Shown: positions 34,617 through 45,042, counted from the first letter of the stretch. The stretch: DNA of 64,000 bases from Cordylochernes scorpioides (GCA_030710605.1 CP092869.1:8653854-8717853); one strand, 5' to 3'. Numbers and translations are program-made. Notes: generated by a model not told the origin, from the sequence alone.

Positions 34617-34875
34617 TTGAGCCCCAATGGCCGCATAAAGCGGAATATATACAGTGCACCAGGCTGGGGAAGCTAGGGACAGTATCTCCGTCAGGGAAGA
34701 GGCAGGTTAAGCCGGATTGGGTCCACGGAGGTCAGGAGGCAGGAAGAAGGCGGGAGGACTAGAACTTTGCAGCTAGCAGTTGGGCAAGACATTGATCTTG
34801 CTTCGTGGTCGGCAGAGAGGCTCTTGGCTGAGCAGTTAGCGCATTTGGCCGTGCGCGGTCTTGGAGGATGTGTGT
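34617..34875 (-). pseudogene. LINE-C ORF1 C-terminus, fragment
   Basis: Noticeably GC-rich against its surroundings. The minus strand reads AKCANCSAKSLSADHEARSM, matching the third zinc knuckle of the larger ORF1 at 57648-58925. A stop follows about 35 residues later. Missing from the corresponding place near 62877, so it was inserted or deleted after duplication. Confidence 0.75.
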
Positions 34876-35317
34876 GGTTATATACAAGAATTAATTCACA
34901 ATATTTTTACTTTTTAGTTTCTGTGTTCCTGATTTTCAGGTCCTTGGGAAAGAAGGTTTTTCTGGCTTATTTACTATTCAAGGTTGGTTTAATATTATTT
35001 TTTTTTTACACTTTTCGTCGTTATAACTTAGCTTATGAAAGATTTGTTTTGGATTTAAATTTATTTTTTCCCTTGTTTTGTATTTATAGCATTTTGAGAG
35101 TAGGGTTGTTTTTGTATGTTTCAATTGAATTTGAATTATTGTTTAATTATGTATATACTTTTGATATTTTCAAAATTGAGATCATTCATGATCGTTTTTT
35201 TTTTTCGGACGAATTAGCGTGATGTGTAATTTTCCTGATCAATTTGTTTCAAATATTTCTAATTTTTGAGGATGCTTTTAAGTGCCATCATAAAATTTGG
35301 GTGGTTATAGATCAGTA
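34876..35317. repeat. T-rich duplicated block
   Basis: Matches 62877-63272 closely. A long ORF (34767-35222) runs across it from the antisense of LINE-C into this block and is chance. No domain seen. Confidence 0.5.
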
Positions 35318-35687
35318 CAGTAGTACCTCTCTTTAGCGGACATCTCTCTACAAAGGGCAGTTTTCATTTACAAAATTACCATTTTTACTATTTAGCAACT
35401 CTCCGGAAAGAGGACATCTCTCTACAAAGGGCAGTTTTCATTTACAAAATTAACATTTTTACTATTTAGCAACTCTCCGGAAAGAGGACATCTCTCTACA
35501 AAGGGCAGTTTTTATTTAAAAAATTACCATTTTTACTATTTAGCAACTCTCCGGTAAGAGGACATCTCTATACAAAGGGCAGTTTTCATTTACAAAATTA
35601 CCATTTTTACTATTTAGCAACTCTCCGGTAAGAGGACACCTCTCTACAAAGGACAGTTTTCATTTGCAAAATTATTAACGGTGGAAA

Positions 35688-36833
35688 TCTGGTTAAACCA
35701 TTTGGTTTTCGACCACTACGACCCGGGTTCGATTCCCGCATTGGACACTTTTTTCTGTTTAAAAATAGTTCTCCAAAGGCTCCCGATTCTGGCAAAAGTC
35801 CAACCCCTCCAGCGAGTGCAAGTAACCAAACGGGGCTCTGGCAAATTTGTAAGTGCAAAGACGAACTGCTTTTCACATGTGGTGCGCTTACAGTATAGGC
35901 AGTCGCTAACTACCCACCATGATTATCATGGCCTATCAACTGAACTTAATGCTATAAAACTCACATTAAAGTTTTGGGTCAGGATCTTAAAAACGGAGAC
36001 AAGCAGATTACCACATGCTTGATTAAACTATCTCTGGAAAATCACCGCGAAAAAGGAAATAAAAAAAGGTTTTACTCAAAATATTTAATAAAAATTTTAG
36101 ACTCTAAGGGATATTCCTTTCTTAAGGGCTGTGAAGACTACTTAGCCATACAGAAAGAACTGCCAGGCATAATTACAACCACCACAGACTAATACAAAAC
36201 GATCAGATGAAAATCATTGATTCAAACCACTTTGCTTACTACAAATTTTTGAGTGAATCATTCATGACAGAGGAGTACCTACGATTAAATATCTCGCTTC
36301 CCAACAAAAGACTAGTTGCACAACATAGAGTTTCATGGCAATTTTTCAGGGAAGAAAGAAAAGACTTCTGGAAAAAAATGGCCGGAACTGTTTACTTTAT
36401 AAGGATCTCATGGATGATAATTTGGTTCACTATTTCTTCCAATGCCCTCTATTAACAGAAAAAATGTACTGAAATTTTATCAAGCCCTAACTTTGGTCAA
36501 TTTAGATACCATCGGATATGTCAACTTCTCGCTTCAGTTCTGGATGATGAATCACTGATTGTTAGATACTTTAAGTTCTGCACAGAAGCTGGGCGCATGA
36601 GAAAGAATGCAGGGCTATGGATACTGGAGGATGACCTATCTGTGAATAGGTAACTGAATGTGAGAAAAACTTTATTTTGTTGTAAATGTTTCCTCTTCCC
36701 TCTCCTTGTTGATGTGTAAATACGGCGAATCCTATATGGGGCGGAATGCACTAAATAAAGGCTTTTGTTGTTGATGTTGTTGTTGATTATCATGGCCTGT
36801 ACCACGTGTAATAGGGATAAGCAAAAAAAAAAA
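35688..36833 (+). mobile_element. tRNA-headed SINE, interrupted
   Basis: Head GGTGGAAATCTGGTTAAACC with B box GGGTTCGATTCCC; body to about 35920, then the LINE-A insertion, then GTACCACGTGTAATAGGG and an A-run. Lies inside a MITE. The uninterrupted relative is at 63412-63668. Confidence 0.8.
35935..36784 (+). mobile_element. LINE-A, 5'-truncated copy
   Basis: Flanked by the 14-bp duplication GATTATCATGGCCT (35921-35934, 36785-36798). Coding remnant reads LNAIKLTLKFWVRILKTETS, DYLAIQKELPG and ESFMTEEYLRLN, like the C-terminal third of the ORF at 39748. The 3' part holds AATAAAGGC and a GTTGTTGTTG-type tail. Frameshifts around 36190 and 36440. Confidence 0.85.
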
Positions 36834-36925
36834 CTATTTCTCAACTCTCCAGAAAGAGGATACCTCTCCCTAAAGGACACTTTGGCTCTGCAATTAGATG
36901 TTGTCCTTTACGGGGAGGTTCTACT

Positions 36926-37440
36926 GTATTGGTCTTATTGTTGAGGTGCAAATGTTTCATTTTTGCAATGAAGAGATAATTTAATCTTTTGGACATAGTA
37001 ATAAAGATATTTGGTTTTTTACCGCCTTTGCCAGTTTGTTCCTTATTTCGATGTCTTTTTGAAATGTTGGATGCTCGTCTAGGGTCATCCCTAGGTAACG
37101 AAAATTGTCTTTCTTGTTCTCGGGAAATTGTTGTGGGAAACTGAGTTCATTCAATAATTTATATTTTTGAGCATTTTCTAGAGAAGGTTTTTTTTACCTT
37201 TTTGATGTTTTATTGTGACTCACCATTTTCTCGCACCAAATCATTGCAAAAATAAAGGCCTTTTATGGAAATTTGAAACTATTATAGACGTGTATGATTC
37301 TTTTGAAAATTAAACAATTTCTACTGCCCTTACTGCAATGGAAAAATTAATGGGAGGGCCTGGCTCATGAGTGGTGAACTCTCCTAACGGTGCCGCCGGT
37401 GGTAGTTTAAACTGGCGAAACCGCTTGGAGGTTTCACCAC
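36926..37440. other. Mixed fragments, no gene
   Basis: 36926-37200 resembles 63762-64000. 37230-37350 is a scrap like the sequence next to the LINE-B pairs (TTGAAACTATTATAGACG). 37360-37460 carries two copies of a short GC-rich phrase (GGTAGTTTAAACAGGCGAA and relatives). No ORF. Confidence 0.4.
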
Positions 37441-38010
37441 TGATGGTAGTTTAAACAGGCGAAGCCGAATTAAATGATTTATCTGTTGAAACGAAGGAAT
37501 TGGATGAAGAAACATTGAATATGCTTTCAAGAGGTATTCATTCCCATTACATGTTTAATGAGGGATAATTGGATTTATTACGATGATTAATTAATTTTAA
37601 TTATTCTACCAGAACTGCTAATTACTAAGACAAATATTTATAGAACAGTTTGAGTCAAAAGGCGATCCATTAATTAAGTTTATATAAAAAGGCGTACCTG
37701 GATCTGTAAAGAAAATAGTTTTTTTCTCAAAATATTTCGAGAGATTTCTCCCTCTTTATCAATTTAATGTACAGTGTTAAAGAAGGAGCAATCTCTCGAA
37801 ATATTTTGAGATTTTTTTTTTTTTTTTACAGATCCAGGTACGCGCTTTTATATAGATATATAGAACGGTAAATCAGAAATTGATGAACCAAACCAACGAA
37901 CAAGATAATTCGAATCATGAACCAGAAATCTTTAACCCTTCCTTTCAAAGGCCAACAGATTCAAATTTAAACACGTCACCCCTGAAGACATAACTATTAG
38001 AATTATTTTT
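37440..38010 (+). pseudogene. Possible RING-family 3' remnant
   Basis: Two short open stretches split by the palindrome at 37681. The first reads LNDLSVETKELDEETLNMLS. The second ends NEQDNSNHEPEIF and TDSNLNTSPLKT, and its DNA resembles the end of RING copy 2 (NEPEI then a CACCTCTGAAGA phrase). If right, an older and longer RING relative lay here. No RING zinc ligands are left, so the link is weak. Confidence 0.35.
37681..37858. repeat. Palindrome related to Penelope ends
   Basis: Outer arms GGCGTACCTGGATCTGTAAA and TTTACAGATCCAGGTACGCG; inner arms CAAAATATTTCGAGAGATT and its complement. The centre has GGAGCAATCTCTCGAAAT, a hammerhead-like stem without a CTGATGA box. TATAGAAC-like repeats on both sides may be target duplication. 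Confidence 0.55.
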
Positions 38011-38019
38011 CTTGGAAAT

Positions 38020-38148
38020 AAAGATACTTCGGCCAGTAAATCTTTTTATTACCTCGACGTTTCGACAAAAATCTTTGTTCCTGACAGGACAAAGTATTTT
38101 TGTCAAAACGTCGAGATAATAAAAAGATTTACTGGCCGAAGTATCTTT
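38020..38148. repeat. Near-perfect 129-bp palindrome
   Basis: Arms of nearly 60 bp: AAAGATACTTCGGCCAGTAA at the left and its complement at the right, meeting around CCTGACAGG. The arm sequence GTCGAAACGTCGAGG (minus) is the GAAACGTC part of Penelope-type hammerheads. Could be two terminal repeats tail to tail. Confidence 0.7.
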
Positions 38149-38610
38149 AATTTGAAGAACTATGAATGCCGGCCAGGCAGCTTTACGTTATTATAATTCT
38201 GTACCAGAAATACTTCTGCACCCCGTTACTAGAGAAAAATATATTAGTTTGTTCAAAATTCCACTATCGCATTAAATATTTCATAAATTGATACATTTAT
38301 TATTATTTTGTATATATATCATATGCAATTTAAATAGGGGCATTTTTTGGATCAAAATATTTTTTAAAATTCAATATTTCGACGAGGCTGTTCGCCAATC
38401 TTCTCGGAAAAATTCAAACACCTTGTAAGCTTAAAAAAGAAAATAAGACGTAATTCAAATAATTTATTAGTGTGTGACATTTCAGCACTAGCATTGTCAC
38501 CTTCATCAGACAAAAGAATAAATCTTTTCATTTATTGATTCCTTTGAATCTTTTCATTTATTGATTCCTTTGAATCTTTTCATTTATATTTTATTTTATA
38601 TTATAATCTA
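38149..38610. other. AT-rich, Penelope-like motif remnant
   Basis: Gene-less. At 38466-38512 the minus strand reads GTCTGATGAAGGTGACAATG and later GCTGAAATGTCACAC: a hammerhead-like core with intact CTGATGA and GAAA but with poorly pairing helix II. A short triplicated ATCTTTTCATTTATTGATTC phrase lies at 38520-38585. Confidence 0.45.
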
Positions 38611-38954
38611 CTAGACAGGTGACCCGGGCTTCGCCCCGGGATCGACCCGTGTGCATATCTACCCGAGTTATATAGATTTAGATAATATTTTTTTATAATT
38701 GTTTGTTATTAGCATAATCTATTTGTTTGCATCAGCATAATTTAATCTAATCTTTGATAGAGGGCGTTGTTCGTGAGCTAAGTAGAATAATTTGAATATA
38801 TAGTTTTAATAATTGATTTATATATATTTTAAAATAGCCTATCGTCTTCCCCGTATTTCTTTACCTATGTATGGAAATTTTGGTTTGAATTAGTGAACTA
38901 CTGCGAATTTGTATACCGGACATACAAACAAACATTGATTTTTATAAATATAGA
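38611..38954 (-). mobile_element. Short Helitron, third family
   Basis: On the minus strand: 5' end TCTATATTTATAAAAATC, 3' hairpin CCCGGGGCGAAGCCCGGGT, then CACCTGT and CTAG with T beyond. 344 bp, non-coding. Confidence 0.75.
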
Positions 38955-39263
38955 AGATAATCCAAATTGTGCTTTATCACCTTGTAAGCTTATTATCGGC
39001 GTGATATGCCCCTATTTTAATTATCATAAATGGATTTCTCTATATGTAACATATATCACACACATATGTGTAAAATATACTAAAATAATAAACATATTTG
39101 TTTTTTTTTATTGCTGGAAGAATCTAATTTTTAACCTTAATGTCAATTGTTATAAACAGTTCCATTTTATTCTCTCAGTAATTGGTTTACTACTATCACG
39201 TGAGCGCAATCAGCCAATCATATTTGATATCATAACGTGTAGTATTTATGTTGTTATCTAATC

Positions 39264-40790
39264 AAAACAAACAACAACAACAAAAAAGCCTTTATTTAGG
39301 GTCACTGACCCTATACAGGATTCACCAGAGGTATGCATAAGAACAAGGCAGTGAGACAAAGGAAGTAACGATATATACAGAGTAAAAAGAGAAAGAAAAA
39401 AAAACAAGAAAAGGAAAAAAAAAATAATAATAAGAAAGAGGGAAGCAAGAAATCAACACAAAAAGAGTAGCAGTAAGAAAGTGAGGAGTGAGTATCACTT
39501 GGCCTTCTTCTGAGATATGGACTTGTGGAAACCATAAAACGCCGTAGAAATATACTTATTCTGGGTCATATTGTCAATTATTGATGAAAGTGAAGCACAG
39601 AGTTGCCCAGTTTTGAGCATAAGGGTTCTTCTTTATTCTTTCAGAGCAGAGCAATCAAAAATATAGTGAGTGATTTCATTTTTTAGTTTTGAATTACAGA
39701 AGGTACAAGTCAGGTCCTCACCGCAGAGCATCTTGGTGTGGTTTTCTCTAAAAAAAACTTGAAAGTATTCTAACTTGTGCGAGTAGTCTTACAACCGGGA
39801 AAGGAGAATCCCCTAAAAGGTATCCCTCCGTCATGAAAGATATGTGAATGTCTTTGTAGTGAGAGTATAGCTTAGATTTATCCATTCTTGTAAGGTCGTT
39901 TTGTATAGATTGGTCTGCCGCTGTTTTTAAGAGCCCTGTAATCGCGCTCCTCAGCGTTTCAGGGTCATCACAGGAAACAAGTGCAGGGGATCCATTATTG
40001 TTAAGCAGATTGGTGAGCTTTTTAATGAAACCGATGGGTGTGCCTGAAGCATTAGACAGTTCCCGTGTTCTATTAAAACATATACGTGGCAATCTGTCAC
40101 TGCTCATATTCAACACCTGCAGCCAATATTTCAGGGTTAATTTTAAGGCAGTTACACTCAATGAGATACGACCGGTTTCTAATCTGATTAGGTAACCTGG
40201 AGTGTATCTGGGCAGATTCAGGAACCTACGGATAAATATGTCTTGGATATTGTCCAGTAAGTCTTTATGCTCTGTTGCCCACAATGGAGCGGCATACATC
40301 AGGACAGCTCTCACTATTGTATCAAAGAATTTGATTGATAAATTTATTGACTTTGCTTTTGATTTTATTAATATTGGGTGTGTGGCGTTAATTGCTGTAA
40401 GTGCTTTTCCTTTAAAGTAATTTGCCGGGTGAGTAGTTAATGTTGGTGTCAGAGGGAATCCCAAGTATGTATATCTTGAAGTTATTGTTATGGGTTTATC
40501 ATTCCAGAACCATCTATCCTTATTTGAGGGTTTACCTCCATTACGGAACACCATAATCTTTGACTTGGACTCATTTAGTGCCATTAAGTTCTCATCGAGA
40601 TTTTCTTTCAGTATTTTGATCTTCTTTTGGAGGTTCATCCTGGACTCACCTATAATTGCTATGTCGTCGGCGTACAGCAATAAATGGATATTTCCAAATT
40701 CTGGCAAATTTACACTCGGCAGGTCTGAGTTATTATAAATTTAGATTAAGTCCGTGATAAATAATATAAATAGCAGTGGGGAAAGTGGTT
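39264..40790 (-). mobile_element. LINE-A, 5'-truncated, with 14-bp duplication
   Basis: Exact duplication GTTGTTATCTAATC at 39250-39263 and 40791-40804. The 3' end (left) carries AATAAAGGC and a TTGTTGTTG tail, as at 36784. Its coding sequence begins inside RT at PLSPLLFILF. Confidence 0.93.
39590..40790 (-). pseudogene. LINE-A reverse transcriptase, C-terminal part
   Basis: An open stretch of 319 codons (40707-39748) starts just after an in-frame stop. It has LLLYADDIAIIGES (RT catalytic box), then the thumb and a long C-terminal domain (RYTYLGFPL, FLNLPRYTPGYL, LKLTLKYWLQVLNM). After a frameshift near 39770 the minus strand reads CTFCNSKLKNEITHYIFDC, a C-terminal Cys/His motif. Would copy LINE RNA at the target; dead by 5' truncation. 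Clade not determined. Confidence 0.88.
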
Positions 40791-41184
40791 GTTGTTATCT
40801 AATCTTTTATTAATATAAACCTTTTTATATTTATTAAATAAAAACAAACGATAGCAATGCGTCTCTTTATATTTGTTATTCTATTTTTATTTTTTAAGGT
40901 TTTGTTTTACAAATAGCTTATTTTTTAGCTCTATAAATTTATTTAAAATTTTATCTGACGATTCATTTTTAAAATTCGTCTATTGATAATTAGGTCTATG
41001 ATCTGCTTGGAACACAAGACTTCAGTCCTGCCTTTACTTCCTGACTCAGCCTGGAACTACCTGGTTTACGCAGCAATCTGTTCTCCCTATGACTAGACTT
41101 CTAGACTATACAACCCGGGAAGTTGGAGATTTATGCTCCAGGAGTTACCTCTATTTTATCTCTATGTCTACAAGAGTCTGAGAC

Positions 41185-41277
41185 ATGATGGCAGATTACT
41201 GCTGGAATCTGTCCCGCGACCTGCCGAGATACACTTATAAGAGAAAATCAAAAAGGTTGAAATTCATGAAGGATTGA
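41185..41277 (+). pseudogene. Multicopy arthropod protein C-terminus, fragment
   Basis: Reads MMADYCWNLSRDLPRYTYKR and ends KFMKD with a stop. The same sequence lies on the opposite strand at 42847 onwards, beyond the mariner. I recall this HSHLDxFPxNL / GERFxQD / MADYxW protein as a repeat-borne uncharacterised family in arthropods. Confidence 0.6.
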
Positions 41278-41497
41278 CTTTTCTTTTTGATAATGCATCA
41301 TCAGTTTGTGACTTAATTTGAGGTGCTGATCACGAATATAATGTTATTTTACATATATCCCATCAATTTTCAGAGATATAACATATACATATTTAGGCCA
41401 CAATGTGGTACATCAGTCCATATAAGTGGTACGAAAAACACATTGAACGCAAATAAAAACTGAGAAAATCATACCAAAAAGTACTTTATTTGTTGTA

Positions 41498-42801
41498 CAG
41501 GGTGTACCAGGTAAATTGGGACTAACTTTGACAGTCCATAAAACAAAAACTACTTGAGATTAAAAACTTGTTTTTTTTTTCATTACGTAGCCATATTCAT
41601 GTAAAATGCAACAGTACATGTGTGCGCAGTGTAGTGATGTAGAGTAACCGAGAATTTGAAAATCGAGCTGCCATCATCGTTGCTCTGCGCGCCGGAAGGA
41701 GCCCCAAAGAGATAGTGGATTTTCTTAAGTTGCCCAAAACCACTATTTATCGTGTCAAGAAGCAGTTTGATGAGGCCGACAGTAACAAAGAGGGGATAGC
41801 TACAAGGAAAAAGCACTCGCGTCGATCGGACAGAATAAGAGGCGAAGAATTTGTCAAAAATGTCAAGGAGAAGATTGATGGAAACCCTGGGAAGAGCATG
41901 AGGGCCATAGCCAAGGAAATGGACGTTGGCTCTATGACAATTGTCAGAACTATCCATGAGGACCTTGGTCTCAAGTCTTATGCCCTTCGGAAAGGTCAGT
42001 TGCTGACTGAGAATATGAAGAATAACAGAAAAGGAAAGGCTGCTGCCCTCCTCAACAACCTGAAACACGACTCTTTTGGCATGCTAAGGTTCTTCTCTGA
42101 CGAAAAGAACTTTGACGTGGACCAAAAGGTAAATCCCAGGAATGATCGCTGGATCTGTAAAGACCCCTCAGAGATACCTGTCGTGATGCACACGAAATTT
42201 CCTGCCTCCGTAATGGTCCTTGGCGTTATCAGCAGTGAAGGTGATGTCATGCCTCCCCATTACTTTGAGGAGGGCCTTAGGATGAACGCTGAAACCTACA
42301 TCAATGTTCTGGAGACCCTTGTGAAGCCTTGGATGGACATGGTGGCCGCAGGAAGGAAGTATGTCTTCCAACAGGACTCAGCTCCAGCCCATAAGGCAAA
42401 AAAGACACAATCGTGGCTGACACTTAACGTCCCTAGTCACTGGGGTCCTGATATTTGGCCCCCTAATTCTCCAGATTGCAATCCCCTCGACTACTATGTA
42501 TGGGGCGTTGTTGAGAGAGATGTCAACAAAGCTCCTCATACCACCATCCAGTCTGTCAAGAAAGCAGTTCACACGGTGATGACCCAAATGGACAAGGTCA
42601 TCGTCGCTAAGGCCTGTGCTTCATTCCGCACTCGCCTCGAGACTGTTGTAGCTAATAATGGAAACTACATTGAATAAATAAAAACTATATCCTTTTATCT
42701 ACTACTGTGTCAAATTTCATTCGGATATTTTAATTTTTACTTGCAAAAAATTTCAGTTAAAATACTATTGTTGAAATCCCCGATTTACCTGGTACACCCT
42801 G
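41498..42801 (+). mobile_element. mariner-type transposon (DD37D), complete ends
   Basis: 1,304 bp between TA and TA. Ends CAGGGTGTACCAGGTAAAT and ATTTACCTGGTACACCCTG are inverted repeats. One transposase fills the interior. It sits between two opposite copies of the multicopy protein fragment. Confidence 0.95.
41643..42677 (+). CDS. mariner DD37D transposase, near-intact
   Basis: Open for about 344 codons. An ATG at 41637 is followed at once by TAG, so the natural start is lost or altered; downstream the frame reads SNREFENRAAIIVALRAG. The N-terminal half has helix-turn-helix features (SPKEIVDFLKLPKTTIYRVK). Catalytic residues: FFSDEKNF, VFQQDSAPAH and NSPDCNPLDYYVW, with 37 residues between the second and third aspartates, hence DD37D (maT / ITmD37D type). 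Would cut and join at TA. It could be active only if an internal start is used. Confidence 0.9.
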   Translation, partial: SNREFENRAAIIVALRAGRSPKEIVDFLKLPKTTIYRVKKQFDEADSNKEGIATRKKHSRRSDRIRGEEFVKNVKEKIDGNPGKSMRAIAKEMDVGSMTIVRTIHEDLGLKSYALRKGQLLTENMKNNRKGKAAALLNNLKHDSFGMLRFFSDEKNFDVDQKVNPRNDRWICKDPSEIPVVMHTKFPASVMVLGVISSEGDVMPPHYFEEGLRMNAETYINVLETLVKPWMDMVAAGRKYVFQQDSAPAHKAKKTQSWLTLNVPSHWGPDIWPPNSPDCNPLDYYVWGVVERDVNKAPHTTIQSVKKAVHTVMTQMDKVIVAKACASFRTRLETVVANNGNYIE

Positions 42802-42837
42802 TAGTATAAGAAAACCGAATCTGTAAATAATTGTAAA

Positions 42838-43380
42838 ATGCTACAGTCAATCCTTCATGAATTTCAACCTTTTCGATTTTCTCTTATAAGTGTATTCCGG
42901 CAGGTCGCGGAACAGATTCCAGAAGTAATCTGCCATAATGTGGCAGTCCCAGACACCTTGATATCTCTCTTCCATCACTTCCATGTCTTGAAGGAATCTC
43001 TCGCCTTGTTCATCACTATATGCACTGAGATTATCAGGGAATTTGTCCAGGTGACTATACCAGTAGTGAACCTTAATGCTCATATTTAAACCCAAAGCTT
43101 CATAGCTTTTAAGCATATTTTGGACAAAAGCTCTTTGTAATTATCGTCTCTTCTATTACCTAAAAAAAAACAAGGACTACAGCCTTAAAGCCTGACCATG
43201 CTGATTCTTCAATTCCATTCATGGTTATTAGAAAATATTTGTCATTCAAGAGCCTCTTGATTTGAGGTTCATCAAAAACTCCTGCTTTTATCTTTTCTAG
43301 GCTAATATCTGGGAAAAAAACTACATATATATTTGAAGCCTTATCCATCTTTATCTAGAGCCTTCACAAACTGCTTATAT
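42838..43380 (-). pseudogene. Multicopy arthropod protein, broken copy
   Basis: Minus strand in order: FDEPQIKRLLNDKYF, GIEESAWSGFKAVV, then after a frameshift KSYEALGLNMSIKVHYWYSH, FPDNLSAYSDEQGERFLQD, MEERYQGVWDCHIMADYFWN and a stop after KFMKD. Order and spacing fit the C-terminal part of an uncharacterised multicopy protein. Function unknown. One frameshift near 43130. Confidence 0.65.
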
Positions 43381-45042
43381 AGCTTTATATGTAATGGTGG
43401 TAGAATGATTTTTTCCCGAGACACTAAGATTTGTTTCTAGTGATGATATAATGTTTGGAAGTGATTTATTTATTTTAATTGTTAAAATTTTATTTTAATA
43501 TGAAGTTAATGGCGTATGTTTTAGAAGAATTTGAGATGTGATGATTTTAAAAATTATGAAGCAAGCATGATGACTTGGCCGTTTTCTTTATGAAAATATT
43601 ATTTTGGGGAAATACACTTTATGGTCATTATCTATATATTTTGATAACATGCAGAAAAACTAAATGCATATTCGGAATCAGCATTTTAAATGCTCAATAA
43701 AATTTAAATTTTGTAGATCTGTTTAATTAATTTGCACTTTTTTGAGAGAAAAAGGATAGTTAGATAATGAAAGAAAATTGTTCCTATAATTTTAAAATAG
43801 CCAAATGTTAGATTTAAGCTAATTTTGGATTCATAAAATGATATGGCACAATTTAGATTATAAATTATAAACACAAGGTAATAAGACTAAATCTAAATAA
43901 ATTGTGTGTAACGTTTCGGTAACAGCGTTGTTACCATCTACAGACAAAAGTACTGAATGAGAAACTAGAGAAAATATGGTTCACGGGCTACTAACCAAAG
44001 TGTATGATTTTTGAGTCCAAAAATGGAGGTAACAAGCAGACAAGCCGCAATACACTATATCAAAGTACCAAGGTGCTGCACGCCACCAAGATTGTTTAAA
44101 AAAGCTTAGATTCCCCAGACCAGGGAAGATAATACAGGTGTTGATTAGATAAGAATATTAAATAGAGCGGGAATGATTCAATGGGTGATGGGAAAGTATA
44201 ATTTTGAATGAGAAATTATATTACAGCATGTTTTATATATGTTTTCAGGATGCCTGAATAACCAGTTTATTGGTTGTTGAGGTACAGCTTGCACCACGCT
44301 GATGAGGGCCTATAGCCTGAAACGTCTCCGTGGTTAGCTTTTCTTGATTAATCAAGAATGGGTATTTGGTCAATTCTGGAATAACGAGAATAGTTGATAT
44401 TTATTCCGATAGTTGATGCAAGCCATCAGCATCTTTAAGTTGCACGATAAGGAGATGACTTTTTCATAATAAAATGTTTCAAATAGTTACTCTTATCAAG
44501 TGTGTAAACAAGATAGCAGATAAAAAGACAATTTTCTAAGAACCCTAAAATATTATTCTTAGGATTAGAAGTGTAAAAAAAACATTTTTAAAAGATTATA
44601 TTAAAGGCATATCTATAAATACCGTTAATATTTCCTCTCACTTCCATTCTGTTAATTGTAGCACATTACATTTGAAAGAAAAAGGCTTTTTCAAAATGTC
44701 TCTTAAGTAATTACTTACACATCTATAGATACTCCCTAGGTGTGGAACTGAGGAGTGTTCAAGAAGACCTTGTCTGGAGGAGGACTCTCTCAAGGTGGGA
44801 AACCTTACTTGCTGAAGAAATTCGTACACATTCCCAACTATATATATTCCCCTACATTTTATCTACCATTTATTTACTCTTTTATTATATATTTTTCCAC
44901 CTTTGTACCAATTGATTAGAATAATCAATAAAATTGTTCTAATTGTAAATTGTATATATTTCAGTAATGAATTTTTTAAAATCAAATATGAATTAATGGG
45001 GGAATCCTATCGCGATATGTCGTTTTACATATTTCTTTTATA
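43381..45042. other. AT-rich region without genes
   Basis: No ORF with a recognisable domain. At 43905-43950 the minus strand has a Penelope hammerhead-like remnant (GGTAACAACGCTGTTACC stem followed by GAAACGTT), with the CTGATGA box altered. 43972-44035 resembles 57420-57470 (GGGCTACTAACCAAA). The hammerhead candidate at 44293-44334 is listed separately. Confidence 0.5.
44293..44334 (+). ncRNA. Hammerhead ribozyme-like motif, type I
   Basis: Core boxes are intact: CTGATGA (44299-44305) and GAAA (44319-44322). Helix II is GGGC/GCCT with loop CTATA. Helix III is the self-complementary ACGT, which in Penelope-type hammerheads is thought to work in dimers. Helix I arms ACCACG (44293-44298) and CGTGGT (44329-44334) pair perfectly, but two extra bases (TC, 44327-44328) lie between the expected cleavage C at 44326 and helix I. 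An AGCT/AGCT pair further out could extend helix I. Probably a slightly decayed Penelope terminal ribozyme. Confidence 0.6.

Larger units (their letters stand above)
35318..36925. mobile_element. pogo-like MITE with 74-bp tandem expansion and nested insertions
   Basis: Left end CAGTAGTACCTC after TA, right end GGTTCTACTG before TA. Between them five steps of a 74-bp unit (starts at 35341, 35415, 35489, 35563, 35637; each with CATCTCTCTACAAAG). The MITE is split at about 35687 by a SINE which is itself split by a LINE. Confidence 0.8.

Noticed and set aside
34767-35222. 151-codon plus-strand ORF
   Set aside because: It starts in the antisense of the LINE-C fragment and runs into T-rich duplicated DNA giving Phe/Leu/Tyr-rich nonsense; its copy at 63031 is different.
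42838-43089. Plus-strand ORF over the multicopy protein fragment
   Set aside because: The minus strand carries the conserved protein; the plus ORF is its shadow.
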